57,774 nt of DNA from Lusitaniella coriacea LEGE 07157. Its GTDB lineage: Bacteria > Cyanobacteriota > Cyanobacteriia > Cyanobacteriales > Spirulinaceae. The notes beneath the pieces are model-generated. The model saw only the letters and a program-made list of their open reading frames with translations, searched no databases and was not told the origin of the DNA. The translations under genes were made by a program, and so were the position numbers. Shown one piece after another: positions 38,922-48,723 of the stretch. How positions within the stretch are numbered: the first letter of the stretch is position 1; the number at the start of each line of letters is the position of its first letter. The DNA lies in NCBI RefSeq assembly GCF_015207425.1, contig NZ_JADEWZ010000034.1, positions 1 through 57,774 of the forward strand. Direction: 5' to 3'.

Positions 38922-39923
38922 ATGCAATTTATCGATCGCGCGAAAATTGAAGTCATTGCCGGTAATGGAGGTGACGGAATGGTCGCCTTCCGCCGGGAAA
39001 AATACGTCCCTGCGGGCGGTCCTGCCGGGGGAAATGGGGGTCGAGGCGGTTCGGTCATCTTAGAAGCAGTGGAGCATCTACAAACCCTCCTAGACTTCAA
39101 ATACAAGCGCATCTTTAAAGCCGAAGATGGCAAGCGGGGCGGCTCGAACAATTGCACCGGGGCATCGGGACAAGATTTGTGCATTCAAGTTCCCTGCGGC
39201 ACGATGATTTACGAAGCGGAAACCGAAAACCTATTGGGAGATTTAATCGAACCCGGACAAACGCTGTGCATTGCCAAGGGGGGAACCGGAGGTTTGGGGA
39301 ACAAGCATTTTTTGAGCAATCGCAATCGCGCGCCCGATTACGCACTTCCCGGAAAGGAAGGGGAACAACACCATTTGCGCTTGGAGTTGAAGTTAATTGC
39401 AGAGGTGGGGATTATTGGATTGCCCAACGCGGGAAAATCAACCTTGATTGCTTCCCTATCTGCGGCGCGTCCCAAAATCGCCGACTATCCCTTTACCACC
39501 CTCGTGCCGAATTTGGGAGTCGTTCGCAAACCTTCTGGGGATGGCACCGTTTTCGCGGATATTCCGGGATTAATCGCTGGGGCGCACGAAGGCGTGGGGC
39601 TGGGACATGACTTTTTGCGCCATATCGAACGGACGCGCCTGTTATTGCATTTAATCGACGCAACCGCAGAAGATCCGATCGCGGACTACCATACCATTGA
39701 ACGGGAATTAGAAGCCTATGGACGAGGTTTGCGCGATCGTCCTCAAATTCTTGCTCTCAATAAACTCGATGCCGTTGACGCAGAACGCATTAAAGAGATT
39801 GCAACCGAACTCGCCCAACTCTCACCCCATCCCCTCTTCAAAATTTCTGCGGTCACTCGTCTCAATTTAGATTCTCTATTACAACAGATTTGGAAAACCC
39901 TTGAAGGGAGAGATTCTCTATGA
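38922..39923 (+). CDS. obgE: GTPase ObgE/CgtA
   Basis: A 333-residue ribosome-associated GTPase acting in late 50S assembly and stress control. The glycine-rich Obg fold comes first (about 1-158; [20 protein letters not shown]), then the G domain with P-loop [11 protein letters not shown], switch II DIPGLI, NKLD and the G5 ISA. It lacks the C-terminal OCT extension found in some bacteria. Start ATG at 38922. Followed within the same strand by a repeat element and the GST gene. Confidence 0.97.
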   Translation: MQFIDRAKIEVIAGNGGDGMVAFRREKYVPAGGPAGGNGGRGGSVILEAVEHLQTLLDFKYKRIFKAEDGKRGGSNNCTGASGQDLCIQVPCGTMIYEAETENLLGDLIEPGQTLCIAKGGTGGLGNKHFLSNRNRAPDYALPGKEGEQHHLRLELKLIAEVGIIGLPNAGKSTLIASLSAARPKIADYPFTTLVPNLGVVRKPSGDGTVFADIPGLIAGAHEGVGLGHDFLRHIERTRLLLHLIDATAEDPIADYHTIERELEAYGRGLRDRPQILALNKLDAVDAERIKEIATELAQLSPHPLFKISAVTRLNLDSLLQQIWKTLEGRDSL

Positions 39924-40147
39924 TATGAAATTCGTTTGAATCGCCTGAGTTATGGCTGACACGGGGATGGGGAGACGCGGAGACACGGAGACAGGACGGG
40001 GAGACGGGGAGACGGGGTGAGGACTGTTCGCTATTTTCCTGAACTATTCCCTGTTCCCTGTTCCCTGTTCCCTGTTCCTAGCCAGGGTTTCAGGGTGTTC
40101 ACATCAGGCGTGAATTTTTATAGTGGGCAATTTGAAGGATTTGATAT
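39923..40147 (+). repeat. MITE-like dispersed element, copy B
   Basis: The left end ATATGAAATTCGTTTGAATC and the complement of the right end ATATCAAATCCTTCAAATTG form imperfect inverted repeats. The interior carries GGGGAGAC/CGGAGACA tandem units (39952-40018) and TTCCCTG heptamers (40046-40080), then a conserved block around CAGGGTGTTCACATCAGG. The right end supplies GAAGGA and the first two bases of the ATG of the GST gene. Confidence 0.65.
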
Positions 40148-40838
40148 GACCTCAATTACGATTTATAGCGCGAGCGCTTGTCCTTACGCCCAACGCAGTC
40201 GCATGGTACTGTTGGCAAAAGGAATAGACTTCCAATTGGAAGAAATCGATCTCAATAACAAACCAGAGAATTTTCAAGACATTTCTCCCTACGGAAAAGT
40301 CCCAGTCTTAAAGCACCGCGATCGTCGAATCTGGGAATCCGCTATTATCAACGAGTATTTAGAAGAAGTCTTTCCCGAACCACCCTTGTTCCCCTCCGAT
40401 CCTCAAGACCGTGCTATGGCGCGCATTTGGATCGATTTTGCCAACACTAAATTCGCTCCTGCCTTCTACAAACTTCTCCTCACCCAAGACCCAAAAATCC
40501 AACAGGAATGGTCAAAAGAACTCCAAAACCATCTGCACTTCATCGAACGGGAAGCATTCAAAAATGCAGAAACCGGAGCGTTTTGGTTGGGTCAAACCTT
40601 GAGCTTAGTCGATATTTCATTCTATCCTTGGTTCGAGCGCTGGTCGGCACTCAGTCACTATCGGAATATTGAAATTCCCCCTTCCTGTACGCGGTTGCAC
40701 CAATGGCATCAAGCAATGGAAAATTCTCCAATCGTCCAACAAACGCGCCGCGAAGCCAACTTCCACATTCAACAATACGACAAGTATGCAAACGGCACTG
40801 CATCCGGCACAACCGCACGAGAAATGCGCCGCTATTGA
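40146..40838 (+). CDS. Glutathione S-transferase family protein
   Basis: A 230-residue soluble protein: thioredoxin-like N-terminal domain (1-78; TIYSASACPYAQRSRMVLLA with a CPYA redox-type motif; cis-Pro in GKVPVLKH; ESAIINEYLEE) and an all-helical C-terminal domain. The CPYA motif points to omega/lambda-like or dehydroascorbate-reductase-type GSTs over classical Tyr or Ser GSTs. The ATG at 40146 is chosen; further upstream the frame runs into repeat sequence. The start codon and its GAAGGA ribosome site lie on the right terminal repeat of element copy B. Confidence 0.88.
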   Translation: MTSITIYSASACPYAQRSRMVLLAKGIDFQLEEIDLNNKPENFQDISPYGKVPVLKHRDRRIWESAIINEYLEEVFPEPPLFPSDPQDRAMARIWIDFANTKFAPAFYKLLLTQDPKIQQEWSKELQNHLHFIEREAFKNAETGAFWLGQTLSLVDISFYPWFERWSALSHYRNIEIPPSCTRLHQWHQAMENSPIVQQTRREANFHIQQYDKYANGTASGTTAREMRRY

Positions 40839-40859
40839 GCGTAAAATTCATGAACCATA

Positions 40860-41537
40860 ATGCAAACAGCAGCAATCCCAGTGCAATATGCTCTCCTTTT
40901 TTCTAGCCTCGGTATTTTGTTGATGGGTGTCAGTTTTCAATGGGGTTCAAAGAGTTGGCTTCTGGGTTGGTTGGGTGCGAATTTTATACTCGTGGGCGCA
41001 GCCTACGGCGGTTTAGGCGCAAGGGTTTTGGGGAAACAAAGCAATGGCGCGATCGCGCCTTGGGCATTATTCCTCCTCTTTCCCTTCTTCTCGCTAACTT
41101 GGAGCGTTTGGCATCTACAGCGATTTGCGAGTCGCGAACCCTGTGCTTGTCTCATTGCGCCTGGAATTTGGCTGGGACGCAAAGCCTTTGCCAAAGAACT
41201 TCCCGATAATATTAGCCTCCTGGTTGACCTTACCGCAGAATTTCCCGAACCTCCACGGGCGATTCTAGGAAAAACCTATCTCTGCTTGCCCACTTTAGAT
41301 GCTTCTGTCCCTTCCCCCGAAGCCTTTCTTCACCTCGTTCAAATCATTGCTGCTTGGCAAGGCAATGTCTACATCCACTGTGCGCTGGGACGCGGACGTT
41401 CTGCAACCGTCGCGGCGGCGGTTCTCATTGAAAAAGGAATCATTCGAGATTGGCAAAATGCAGAGAGATACTTGCAGGAAATTCGCCCTAGCGTTCGCCT
41501 GAATCGCGTTCAACGTCACTTTTTGGCACACCTGTAG
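40860..41537 (+). CDS. Membrane-anchored dual-specificity phosphatase-like protein
   Basis: A 225-residue protein. The first 85 residues contain three hydrophobic spans (about 8-26, 30-50, 64-80). The remainder is a cysteine-based dual-specificity phosphatase domain with the signature VYIHCALGRGRSATVAAA (Cys-X5-Arg plus Ser) and a general-acid region around LPTLDA. Probably removes phosphate from proteins or lipids at the cytosolic face of a membrane. It lies 21 bases after the GST gene and converges on ndhH. Confidence 0.85.
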   Translation: MQTAAIPVQYALLFSSLGILLMGVSFQWGSKSWLLGWLGANFILVGAAYGGLGARVLGKQSNGAIAPWALFLLFPFFSLTWSVWHLQRFASREPCACLIAPGIWLGRKAFAKELPDNISLLVDLTAEFPEPPRAILGKTYLCLPTLDASVPSPEAFLHLVQIIAAWQGNVYIHCALGRGRSATVAAAVLIEKGIIRDWQNAERYLQEIRPSVRLNRVQRHFLAHL

Positions 41538-41567
41538 CTTCTCGAACTTATGAAAATTGACTAACCC

Positions 41568-42755
41568 TCACCTGTCAACCGAACCCATCACCACGTCAAT
41601 ACTCGCAAGAATCGCCACCAAATCGGCAACCTTAACGCCCTTCAGCAAAAACGGAAGAATTTGTAGATTATTAAAATCCGCCGGACGAATCTTCCACCGC
41701 CAAGGAAACACATTATCGTTGCCAATTAAATAAATCCCCAACTCTCCCCGTCCCGCTTCCACGCGGACGTAGTGTTCCCCCGCAGGAATTTTGAAGGTAG
41801 GGGAAAGCTTTTTAGCAATGTAATTGTAGTCAAAATCGTTCCACTGGGATTTACGTCCTTCAAGCAAGCGTTTGGCTTCTAAATTCTCGTAAGCACCACC
41901 GGGTAGACTTTCACAGGCTTGGCGAACGATTTTGGTCGATTCGCGCATTTCCTTCATCCGCACCCGATACCGCGCCAAACAATCGCCCTCTGTTGCCCAG
42001 GCAATCTCCCAGTCAAAATCATCGTAACACTCGTAATGGTCAACCTTGCGCAAATCCCACTTCACTCCCGACGCGCGTAGCATCGGGCCACTCAATCCCC
42101 AGTTAATGGCATCATCGCGGGTTATTGTGCCAATTCCTTCAACGCGACGGAGAAAGATGGGATTGTCGGTGACTAACTTTTCGTACTCGTCAATTTTGGG
42201 TATAAAGTAATCGCAGAAATCCAAGCATTTATCAACCCAACCGTAGGGTAAATCTGCCGCAACGCCGCCAATACGAAAGTAATTGTTATTGATTAGACGA
42301 TATCCGGTTGCTGCTTCAAAGAGGTCAAGAATGATTTCCCGTTCCCGCAAGGCATAAAAGAAAGGTGCGTGTCCTCCCAAATCCGAGACAAAAGAGGGGC
42401 CAAACCAGAGTAAATGGTTCGTGAGGCGGGTGAGTTCCAACATAATCGTGCGGATGTAGCTGGCGCGTTTGGGAACTTCAATATCGGCGAGTTGTTCCGG
42501 TGCATTGACGGTGACGGCTTCGTTGAACATTCCCCCGTAATAGTCCCAACGACTGACGTAGGGGACGTACATCGTGTTGGTGCGGCTTTCGGCTATTTTC
42601 TCCATTCCCCGGTGCAAATAACCAATAACGGGTTCGCAGTCTACAATATCTTCGCCATCGAGGGTGACAATAAGGCGGAAACATCCGTGCATGGAAGGAT
42701 GGTGTGGACCCATGTTAATAATCATGGGGTCGGTGCGGGTTTCAATCTGTGCCAT
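41568..42755 (-). CDS. ndhH: NAD(P)H-quinone oxidoreductase subunit H
   Basis: A 395-residue subunit of the cyanobacterial NDH-1 complex (49-kDa/NuoD homologue) on the thylakoid membrane, forming part of the quinone-binding site for respiration and cyclic electron flow. Seen: [32 protein letters not shown], the [10 protein letters not shown] block, and the terminal [12 protein letters not shown]. The ATG at 42755 has AGAGG eight bases ahead and gives the usual 394-395 residues; a TTG 33 bases upstream is rejected. Monocistronic here. Confidence 0.97.
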   Translation of the reverse strand: MAQIETRTDPMIINMGPHHPSMHGCFRLIVTLDGEDIVDCEPVIGYLHRGMEKIAESRTNTMYVPYVSRWDYYGGMFNEAVTVNAPEQLADIEVPKRASYIRTIMLELTRLTNHLLWFGPSFVSDLGGHAPFFYALREREIILDLFEAATGYRLINNNYFRIGGVAADLPYGWVDKCLDFCDYFIPKIDEYEKLVTDNPIFLRRVEGIGTITRDDAINWGLSGPMLRASGVKWDLRKVDHYECYDDFDWEIAWATEGDCLARYRVRMKEMRESTKIVRQACESLPGGAYENLEAKRLLEGRKSQWNDFDYNYIAKKLSPTFKIPAGEHYVRVEAGRGELGIYLIGNDNVFPWRWKIRPADFNNLQILPFLLKGVKVADLVAILASIDVVMGSVDR

Positions 42756-43161
42756 TGCTCGAACCTCTCTGTAATCTGAAAGTGACAATTTGACGCTCCC
42801 TCAACCCTCTAATACGATATCCGTTTAAATCGCCCTAGTTAGGACTGACACGGAGACACGGTGAATTTTTATGATGTGCAATTAGAAGAATTTGATATAG
42901 GATCAAGAGATTTTCCATTGCATATTTAGCGATTTGCATGGCTCCTCAAACCGCAGAACTGCAATATAGAAAGCGTATTTGGGGTTGAGAAGGGAAAGAA
43001 AAGAGCGGGTATTGTGACCCAACCCGCTACTCTCGTTCTGCCTCGACCTAAAGGATAGGTGCAGTCGTGAAGTTGTTCTTTTCACACTATGGCGTTTTTA
43101 CGGGGAGCGTTCCAGGGAAGATGGGAAAGTTAAGGGGGAATTTAAGGAGAGGAATGAGAGT
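42756..43161. other. Intergenic, ndhH upstream region with a short repeat element
   Basis: It contains the compact MITE-like copy C (42817-42898) and a hairpin at 43004-43028 (AGCGGGT with ACCCGCT) of unknown role. No gene recognised. Confidence 0.45.
42817..42898 (+). repeat. MITE-like dispersed element, compact copy C
   Basis: An 82-bp version that keeps both ends (ATATCCGTTTAAATCGCC and GCAATTAGAAGAATTTGATA) and GTGAATTTTTAT near the right end but has lost almost all internal tandem repeats. It is close to a minimal element. Confidence 0.55.
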
Positions 43162-43793
43162 ATGTCCCTTGCCGCTAGGATAAAAGCATTGAAGTTCGCG
43201 ATCGCGAGATTAATTATGATGCGTAAAACACTTATCTTTCTGCCCGCTTTTTTGTCAGCAATTCCCTTGATTGCGACGGAAAGTCTCGCTCAAACGTCGG
43301 TTTCGGTGGTAGCTAACCCGGATATCCTCCAGGAACAGCTATCCGATGCGCTGGCGCTAGGGGATGCGATTGAACCGCAAATTCCCCTTCAAATGTCAGG
43401 AATTGATAATACGGAGGTGCGGGACGTTCAAACCGTCGAAAGCTTATACGGCGAGATTCATCGAGAGGCTCGCTTTTTAACATTTTCCCCACCAACTCGA
43501 ATTTTGAACCCTATATCGGCGCGGGGTTGGGTCTATCTTGGCTTTCTGCGAATAATCTCAGCTGCACCTATCCGGGAACCAATTTGGGTGTTGCAGTAGA
43601 CGACACGACGTTAGGATTTGTATATCAATTTATGGCGGGAGTGGGATACTACTTCAATCCCCGCACGGCTGTAACTTTTTGCTACCGCTACTTTGACGTT
43701 CTCGACCGCTCCTTTGAAACCCCTCTCGGAGAAATTAATCTTGAAGGGATTGGGGTACACAATTTGGAGGTCGGTTTGCGCTACTTCTTCTAA
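43162..43793 (+). pseudogene. Outer-membrane beta-barrel protein gene, frameshifted
   Basis: The first frame encodes a signal peptide (MMRKTLIFLPAFLSAIPLIA at 43216, ending SLAQ) and a short mature part. The second frame (from about 43480 to 43793) encodes the barrel: NFEPYIGAGLGLSWLSANN, VYQFMAGVGYYFNPRTAVTF and the terminal VGLRYFF ending in an aromatic, typical of outer-membrane porin-like barrels. The barrel frame is +2 relative to the signal-peptide frame and has no credible start of its own, so one intact gene has been broken near 43470-43500. A sequencing error is possible. AAGGAGAGG precedes the first ATG. Confidence 0.65.
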
Positions 43794-43817
43794 CTAACTA
43801 ATTAATTAGTTAATAAA

Positions 43818-43856
43818 ATTGCCCACCTCGACTCGATTGAAGTGGGCAATATAAGT
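43818..43856 (-). terminator. Hairpin terminator, catalase side
   Basis: ATTGCCCAC (43818-43826) pairs perfectly with GTGGGCAAT (43842-43850). On the minus strand TTTATT follows, 35 bases after the catalase stop; it may also serve the convergent barrel gene. Confidence 0.7.
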
Positions 43857-43884
43857 TTCCGGTTTTACGCTAAATCGCGATGAA

Positions 43885-45363
43885 CTAAACAGTTCCGGGT
43901 TTCGGGTCGATTTTAGGCTTTTGCACCGAACCCATCGCTGTCGAGACGCGATTCGCCAAGTCTTCATCCACTTCGCGGAAGAGGGCAATTTGGTGCTTTT
44001 GGATAATATCCATGCATTTGCCTAAACTACCTGCAATATTCTTGACTAGACGCTTTTTCTCGTCTTCATCAAGCATTTTATAGAACAGGCGAGCTTGGTC
44101 GGCGTGGTCGTTTTCATCGAGTTCCACGCGGTCTGCCATGCCTTCAAGGGGAGAAGGTGGGGGAATGATACTCTCATCGGCTTTCGGGTAATCGTGGTGG
44201 GTGGGGTGGTAGTTCGTCCGACTGCCGTTGTTCCCATCAACCCGCATTAAGCCGTCGCGATAGGGTGCATTCACCTTCGCCGCATGGGCGGTATTGACGG
44301 GAATTGTGTCGTAGTTTACGCCAAGGCGATGGCGGTGCGTGTCGGCGTAGGACATGATGCGAGCTTGTAGCATCCGGTCGGGCGACCAAGAAATGCCAGG
44401 AACGATGTTACCGGGGGAGAATGCCGCTTGTTCGACTTCGGCGAAGAAGTTTTCGGGATTGCAATTGAGTTCAAAACGACCCACTCGTTGGAGGGGATAG
44501 TCTGCGTGGGGCCATACTTTGGTGAGGTCGAAGGGATTCCAGGGAAAGCTTTTCGCCTGTTCTTCGGTCATGGTCTGGATGTGCAGTGTCCAGGAGGGAT
44601 AGTTACCTTCGTCAATCGCTTGGTAGAGGTCTTTGGTCGCCCAGCGCGGTTCGAGTCCCTGGAGATGCATCCACTGTTCTTCTGTGAAGAATTTGTTGCC
44701 TTGATCGGTTTTGAAGTGGAATTTGACCCAAGTTCGTTGATTGTCAGCATCAATGAAACTGAAGGTATGACTGCCGTAGCCGTTCATGTGTCGCCATCCC
44801 ATCGGCGCGCCGCGATCGCCCATCAGCCAAAGAACTTGGTGTATGCTTTCGGGGACGAGGGACCAGAAGTCCCACCACATTTCGTCCTGTCGCCAGTTTT
44901 GTTGGGGATTCTCTTTTTGAGAGCGAATAAAGTCCATGAATTTCATGGGGTCGCGGACGAAGAAAATGGGAGTGTTGTTACCGACTAAATCCCAGTTCCC
45001 ATCTTCGGTGTAGAATTTCATGGCAAAGCCACGGATGTCGCGATAAATATCTGAACCGCCTTTGGACTTGGCTACGGTTGAGAAACGGACGAACATTTCG
45101 GTTTCTTTGCCAACTTCGGAGAAGAGTTTGGCTTTGGTTAAGTGGGTGATGTCGTCGGTGACGGTAAATGTGCCATAAGCGCCCGATCCTACAGCATGAA
45201 CGACTCGCTCTGGAATTCGCTCTCGATTAAAGTGAGCCATTTTCTCGAGGAGCGTGTAGTCTTCGAGGAGTAAGGGACCGTATTTACCTGCGGATCTTGA
45301 GACTTCATTACTCGGTATGGGAACTCCGGCTGCGTTGGTGAGGGTGTTCTTTTCTTCAGACAT
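43885..45363 (-). CDS. Heme catalase (monofunctional)
   Basis: A 492-residue small-subunit heme catalase that disproportionates hydrogen peroxide. Seen: FNRERIPERVVHAVGSGAYG with the catalytic His, RDIRGFAMKFYTEDGNWDLV, the distal Asn in GNNTPIFFVRDP, and the proximal heme-ligand segment RIMSYADTHRHRLGVNYD (Tyr ligand; Met where Phe is commoner). Typical catalases are rarer in cyanobacteria than KatG, so transfer is possible, though codon and base use look native. Start ATG at 45363. Confidence 0.95.
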   Translation of the reverse strand: MSEEKNTLTNAAGVPIPSNEVSRSAGKYGPLLLEDYTLLEKMAHFNRERIPERVVHAVGSGAYGTFTVTDDITHLTKAKLFSEVGKETEMFVRFSTVAKSKGGSDIYRDIRGFAMKFYTEDGNWDLVGNNTPIFFVRDPMKFMDFIRSQKENPQQNWRQDEMWWDFWSLVPESIHQVLWLMGDRGAPMGWRHMNGYGSHTFSFIDADNQRTWVKFHFKTDQGNKFFTEEQWMHLQGLEPRWATKDLYQAIDEGNYPSWTLHIQTMTEEQAKSFPWNPFDLTKVWPHADYPLQRVGRFELNCNPENFFAEVEQAAFSPGNIVPGISWSPDRMLQARIMSYADTHRHRLGVNYDTIPVNTAHAAKVNAPYRDGLMRVDGNNGSRTNYHPTHHDYPKADESIIPPPSPLEGMADRVELDENDHADQARLFYKMLDEDEKKRLVKNIAGSLGKCMDIIQKHQIALFREVDEDLANRVSTAMGSVQKPKIDPKPGTV

Positions 45364-45705
45364 GAAATTAACCTTTTGTGTGGAGGGGAGCGTTGAGAAA
45401 TAAGCGATCGCGGTATCATAGCGATCGCTTCTTGGTTCGTGAGGTAGGCGTAGGATGTTGCGCTCACAACCCTACTACCATTGATGAACGCAATTCACTA
45501 TACAATCGTCAATCTTCGTTCCGAATGAGTCAAAAGGTAGATTATTGCTTGTTGTAGTAGTAACCTCTCGATCGTCAGCCATTAGCCAAAACCTTGCTAT
45601 TTATAGCTTTTAGCTTTGCAAGATATACAGCATAACGAACTTCAAGGAGAATGTTTTTTTCTTTTATCCGAATCGCCGTATCTCCGCATCTCCCCGTCTA
45701 GAAGC
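45364..45705. other. Intergenic, no gene seen
   Basis: It contains HIP1 sites near the catalase start and a short pyrimidine-rich tandem stretch (45668-45700, CCGTATCTCCGCATCTCC type) before the PstS-like gene end. Nothing else recognised. Confidence 0.4.
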
Positions 45706-46638
45706 TTACTGAGAGTCCGCGATCGCGCGCTGCCCCTCAGAAGAACTTGCAAACCCCAAAAACGCTTGCACTGCGGGAGAAGCAGGTTCTTTATAAACGT
45801 AAGCTAACGTGCGCTGATAGGGATAATTCGGCGCTTCTGGGGTCAATCCATCCACCGCAACGGTGCGGACAGTTTGTTGGGAAGCAACTTGCGCGTAGGT
45901 TGCATAGCCGATCCCGCCAGTTCCCAAAGCGCGCAATAGGGGGGTTGTGGCATCCCGATCCATTGTCTCGAAATTCGATCCGTTGCCAAAGTTTGCGCCC
46001 TTGAGAACCAATTCTTTGAAGGCTTGATGGGTTCCGCTCACGTCAGGGCGATTAATGACGCGAATCGTGCCTGTTTGTCCGCTAATTTCCGACCAATTCG
46101 TGATTTTCCCTGTAAAAATGTCGATAACTTGCTGTTGTTTTAATCCGCGACGGAAGGGATTTTGCACGCCAACCACAAGCGCGATCGCGTCCTGAGCAAC
46201 GGAAACTGCCACTAACCCCTGATTTTCCTCATCTAAGGTGAGGGGACGAGAAATCGCTGCAATATCCGCACTTCCCCCTGAAACGGCGTTAATTCCATTC
46301 CCCGTTCCCTGTGCTTGCGTTTGAACGGTTGTCCCTGAAAACTGTTGTTCAAAGCTATTTTTCAGTCCTTGATTGATTTTCACCATGCTCGTCGAACCAT
46401 TGATCCGAATGGTTGTCCCGGCTGGAACGGTTGCGGGTAGGGAAAATTTGGGTGTAGAAGAATTGACACTTCCGTTAGTTTGTGGTGTAGAGGGCGAATT
46501 TTCGTTAGATTGCTCTTCCTTTAAATCCCCTAGGGAAACCCCTCCCTTATTCGTAAACCACCAAAAACCGGCACCGAGAATGCCCAATGTAATTACCAGC
46601 GCCAAAATCAGCGGTAATGTTTCATTCTTCTGCGACAT
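45706..46638 (-). CDS. Membrane-anchored PstS-like phosphate-binding-family protein
   Basis: A 310-residue protein: an N-terminal span (LILALVITLGILGAGFWWFT, about 9-29), a Ser/Thr/Asn-rich linker (35-70), and a periplasmic-binding-protein-like domain (PstS type; INGSTSMVKINQGLKNSF, SGGSADIAAISRPLT, IDIFTGKITNWSEI, NRPDVSGTHQAFKEL). It lacks a cleavable signal or lipobox and is not beside pstCAB, so it may be a membrane-tethered sensor or scavenger. It is a divergent tandem paralogue of the next gene (upstream on this strand), 30 bases away. Confidence 0.85.
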   Translation of the reverse strand: MSQKNETLPLILALVITLGILGAGFWWFTNKGGVSLGDLKEEQSNENSPSTPQTNGSVNSSTPKFSLPATVPAGTTIRINGSTSMVKINQGLKNSFEQQFSGTTVQTQAQGTGNGINAVSGGSADIAAISRPLTLDEENQGLVAVSVAQDAIALVVGVQNPFRRGLKQQQVIDIFTGKITNWSEISGQTGTIRVINRPDVSGTHQAFKELVLKGANFGNGSNFETMDRDATTPLLRALGTGGIGYATYAQVASQQTVRTVAVDGLTPEAPNYPYQRTLAYVYKEPASPAVQAFLGFASSSEGQRAIADSQ

Positions 46639-46668
46639 AGCTTTTTTTAACCGTAATTATTCAACAAT

Positions 46669-47715
46669 CTAACGAATCCGAACAAATCCAGTTTTCCGAA
46701 TGAGTTCTTGACCCTGATTCGTTAATAATAATTTGGCATAGGCTTCTCCCGCCTGTTCGTCTTCTTGCTCGTTCTGCTTGACAATCACGAATAAACGGCG
46801 CGTAATGGGATACGTTCCATCTTGAAACGCCTCTCCATTCACTTGATTGCGCCTTGCGGGACATTCATTGAGGGGAACAAACGGGGAATTGTAGGGAGTA
46901 ACCAGTTCCTTAGCAGTACGTCCCAGAGGTAACGATTTTACGCCACATTGAGGCACGACTTCCGGTGCAGAGGCAAAATAAATCCCCCCTGGATTATTAG
47001 TAACCTCTCGCAAGGCTTGGGTTGTCGTGCCAATAAACCGAACATTCCCAGAAAAAGTTTCTCCCCCCAAAACATTATCCGCGAAAAATCCAATGGTTCC
47101 TCCCTCACCCAGTCGCCGACTGTAGGCAAGAATGGGAAGATTTCTCCCGCCAACTTGATTCCAATTCGATATCTTCCCGGTGTAAATTTCTTTAAGCTGC
47201 GTTACCGTCAAGCCGGGAATATCCAAGTCTGGATGAACCGCAACCACAATTGCATCAAGGGCAATTGGAATTTCTTTGAGGGTAAATCCTTTTTGCTGCG
47301 CCTTGCGATATTCTGGTTCTTTAAGGGCGCGAGAAGATTGGGCAAAATCCAGTTGACCGTTTAAGAGCATTTTAATCCCCGTACTCGAACCGGGCGCGCT
47401 AATCGTCGGTTGAGTGTAGCGTAACTGAAACTGGGGATAAACGGTTTGAATCGCTGAATCTAATTCTTTGCGAATGGGAGCCCAAGTCGTGCTTCCGCCA
47501 TAGTTATAAAGTCCGCTAGGAACGTCCTTAACCTGCGCAAAGGTTTGAGTTGTGGTTGTATTGGAAGAGGTATTTGCTTTGGAAGGTTTGGGATTTTGCG
47601 AGTTGGCTATAGGAGAATTGGAATGGCGAGTAAACCACCAAAAACCACCGCCCAAAATTCCTACTGTCATCAAAAGAGCTAAAACTAAAGGTAAGGTTTC
47701 GTTTTTTTGTGACAT
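46669..47715 (-). CDS. Membrane-anchored PstS-like substrate-binding protein (paralogue)
   Basis: A 348-residue protein sharing the same N terminus as its downstream neighbour (MSQKNETLPL then a hydrophobic span LVLALLMTVGILGGGFWWFT), a low-complexity linker, and a PstS-like domain with NYGGSTTWAPIRKELD, SSTGIKMLLNGQLDFAQSSR, EIYTGKISNWNQVGG and SRRLGEGGTIGFF. Outside the anchor the two domains are quite divergent, suggesting different ligands. It is probably co-transcribed with the 45706 gene. Start ATG at 47715. Confidence 0.85.
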   Translation of the reverse strand: MSQKNETLPLVLALLMTVGILGGGFWWFTRHSNSPIANSQNPKPSKANTSSNTTTTQTFAQVKDVPSGLYNYGGSTTWAPIRKELDSAIQTVYPQFQLRYTQPTISAPGSSTGIKMLLNGQLDFAQSSRALKEPEYRKAQQKGFTLKEIPIALDAIVVAVHPDLDIPGLTVTQLKEIYTGKISNWNQVGGRNLPILAYSRRLGEGGTIGFFADNVLGGETFSGNVRFIGTTTQALREVTNNPGGIYFASAPEVVPQCGVKSLPLGRTAKELVTPYNSPFVPLNECPARRNQVNGEAFQDGTYPITRRLFVIVKQNEQEDEQAGEAYAKLLLTNQGQELIRKTGFVRIR

Positions 47716-47870
47716 GATGAAAGTTAAGATTAATTAAAATTTAGGTTATCTTTTATGTTGCAATGAAAGGATTTGGCAATCATCTGTAGAATAAAATGTT
47801 TTAGGCGAATTAGAACAACTCAAAATAACCTACTATTATTGATTTTGGAGAATTTACGCGATCGTTACTC

Positions 47871-48638
47871 ATGGGAAGCGAAAGAATTACTTTATTATCT
47901 ACCAGAGAAATTGAGAAAATGCGCCGTGCAGGACGTTTAGCCGCACAACTTCTCGATTATCTCGCACCAATGATTCAACCGGGAATCAGCACCCTAGAAT
48001 TGAATGACGCAGCCGAAGGCTGGACTCAGGAACAGGGTGCGAAAAGCGCGCCTCTCGGCTACAACGGCTTTCCGAAGTCCATTTGTACCAGTATTAATGA
48101 GGTAATTTGCCACGGTATTCCCAATGCCAAACAAATCCTGAAAGAGGGGGATATTATCAACCTTGATGTTACGCCCATTCTGAATGGCTATCACGGAGAT
48201 ACATCGAGAACCTTTTTTGTGGGTACGCCTTCTCCCAAAGCGAAAAAGCTGGTGGAGGTGACAGAAGAATGTTTGCGACGGGGAATTGCAGAGGTGAAAC
48301 CGGGCGCTAAGATTGGCGATATTGGTGCGGCAATTCAAGAATATGCGGAGTCTAATGGTTTTTCTGTGGTGCGCGATTTTGTGGGACATGGGATTAGTAA
48401 TATTTTCCACACTGCACCGCAAGTCCCCCACTATGGGAGGCGAGGGAAAGGGAAACGCCTGCGGAAGGGGATGGTGTTTACGATTGAACCGATGATTAAT
48501 GAGGGGACTTGGGAGGCTGAATTATTGGAGGATGGCTGGACGGCGATTACCAAGGATGGCAAGCTTTCGGCGCAATTTGAACATACCCTTGCGGTGACAG
48601 ATGAGGGTGTAGAAATTTTAACATCGCGCGATCGCTAA
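47871..48638 (+). CDS. map: Type I methionine aminopeptidase
   Basis: A 255-residue cytosolic metallo-aminopeptidase removing initiator Met. Ligand motifs are all present: NLDVTPILNGYHGDTSRTF (two Asp), GHGISNIFHTAPQVPHY (His), FTIEPMINEG (Glu) and AQFEHTLAVTDEG (Glu). No N-terminal SEC-C-type extension. Normal length; ATG at 47871. Divergent from the PstS-like pair, convergent with dnaN. Confidence 0.96.
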   Translation: MGSERITLLSTREIEKMRRAGRLAAQLLDYLAPMIQPGISTLELNDAAEGWTQEQGAKSAPLGYNGFPKSICTSINEVICHGIPNAKQILKEGDIINLDVTPILNGYHGDTSRTFFVGTPSPKAKKLVEVTEECLRRGIAEVKPGAKIGDIGAAIQEYAESNGFSVVRDFVGHGISNIFHTAPQVPHYGRRGKGKRLRKGMVFTIEPMINEGTWEAELLEDGWTAITKDGKLSAQFEHTLAVTDEGVEILTSRDR

Positions 48639-48723
48639 TCCGTAACCCCAGACTCGCACTATCCGGCAATCTCACCCCAATCAATTCGCTATCCCGTCAG
48701 CGTTTCCCCAACTCCGTCAGGCG

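Noticed and set aside
43004-43028. AGCGGGT/ACCCGCT hairpin as a terminator
   Set aside because: No gene ends beside it on either strand, and only a loose pyrimidine tract follows on the minus strand; role left open.
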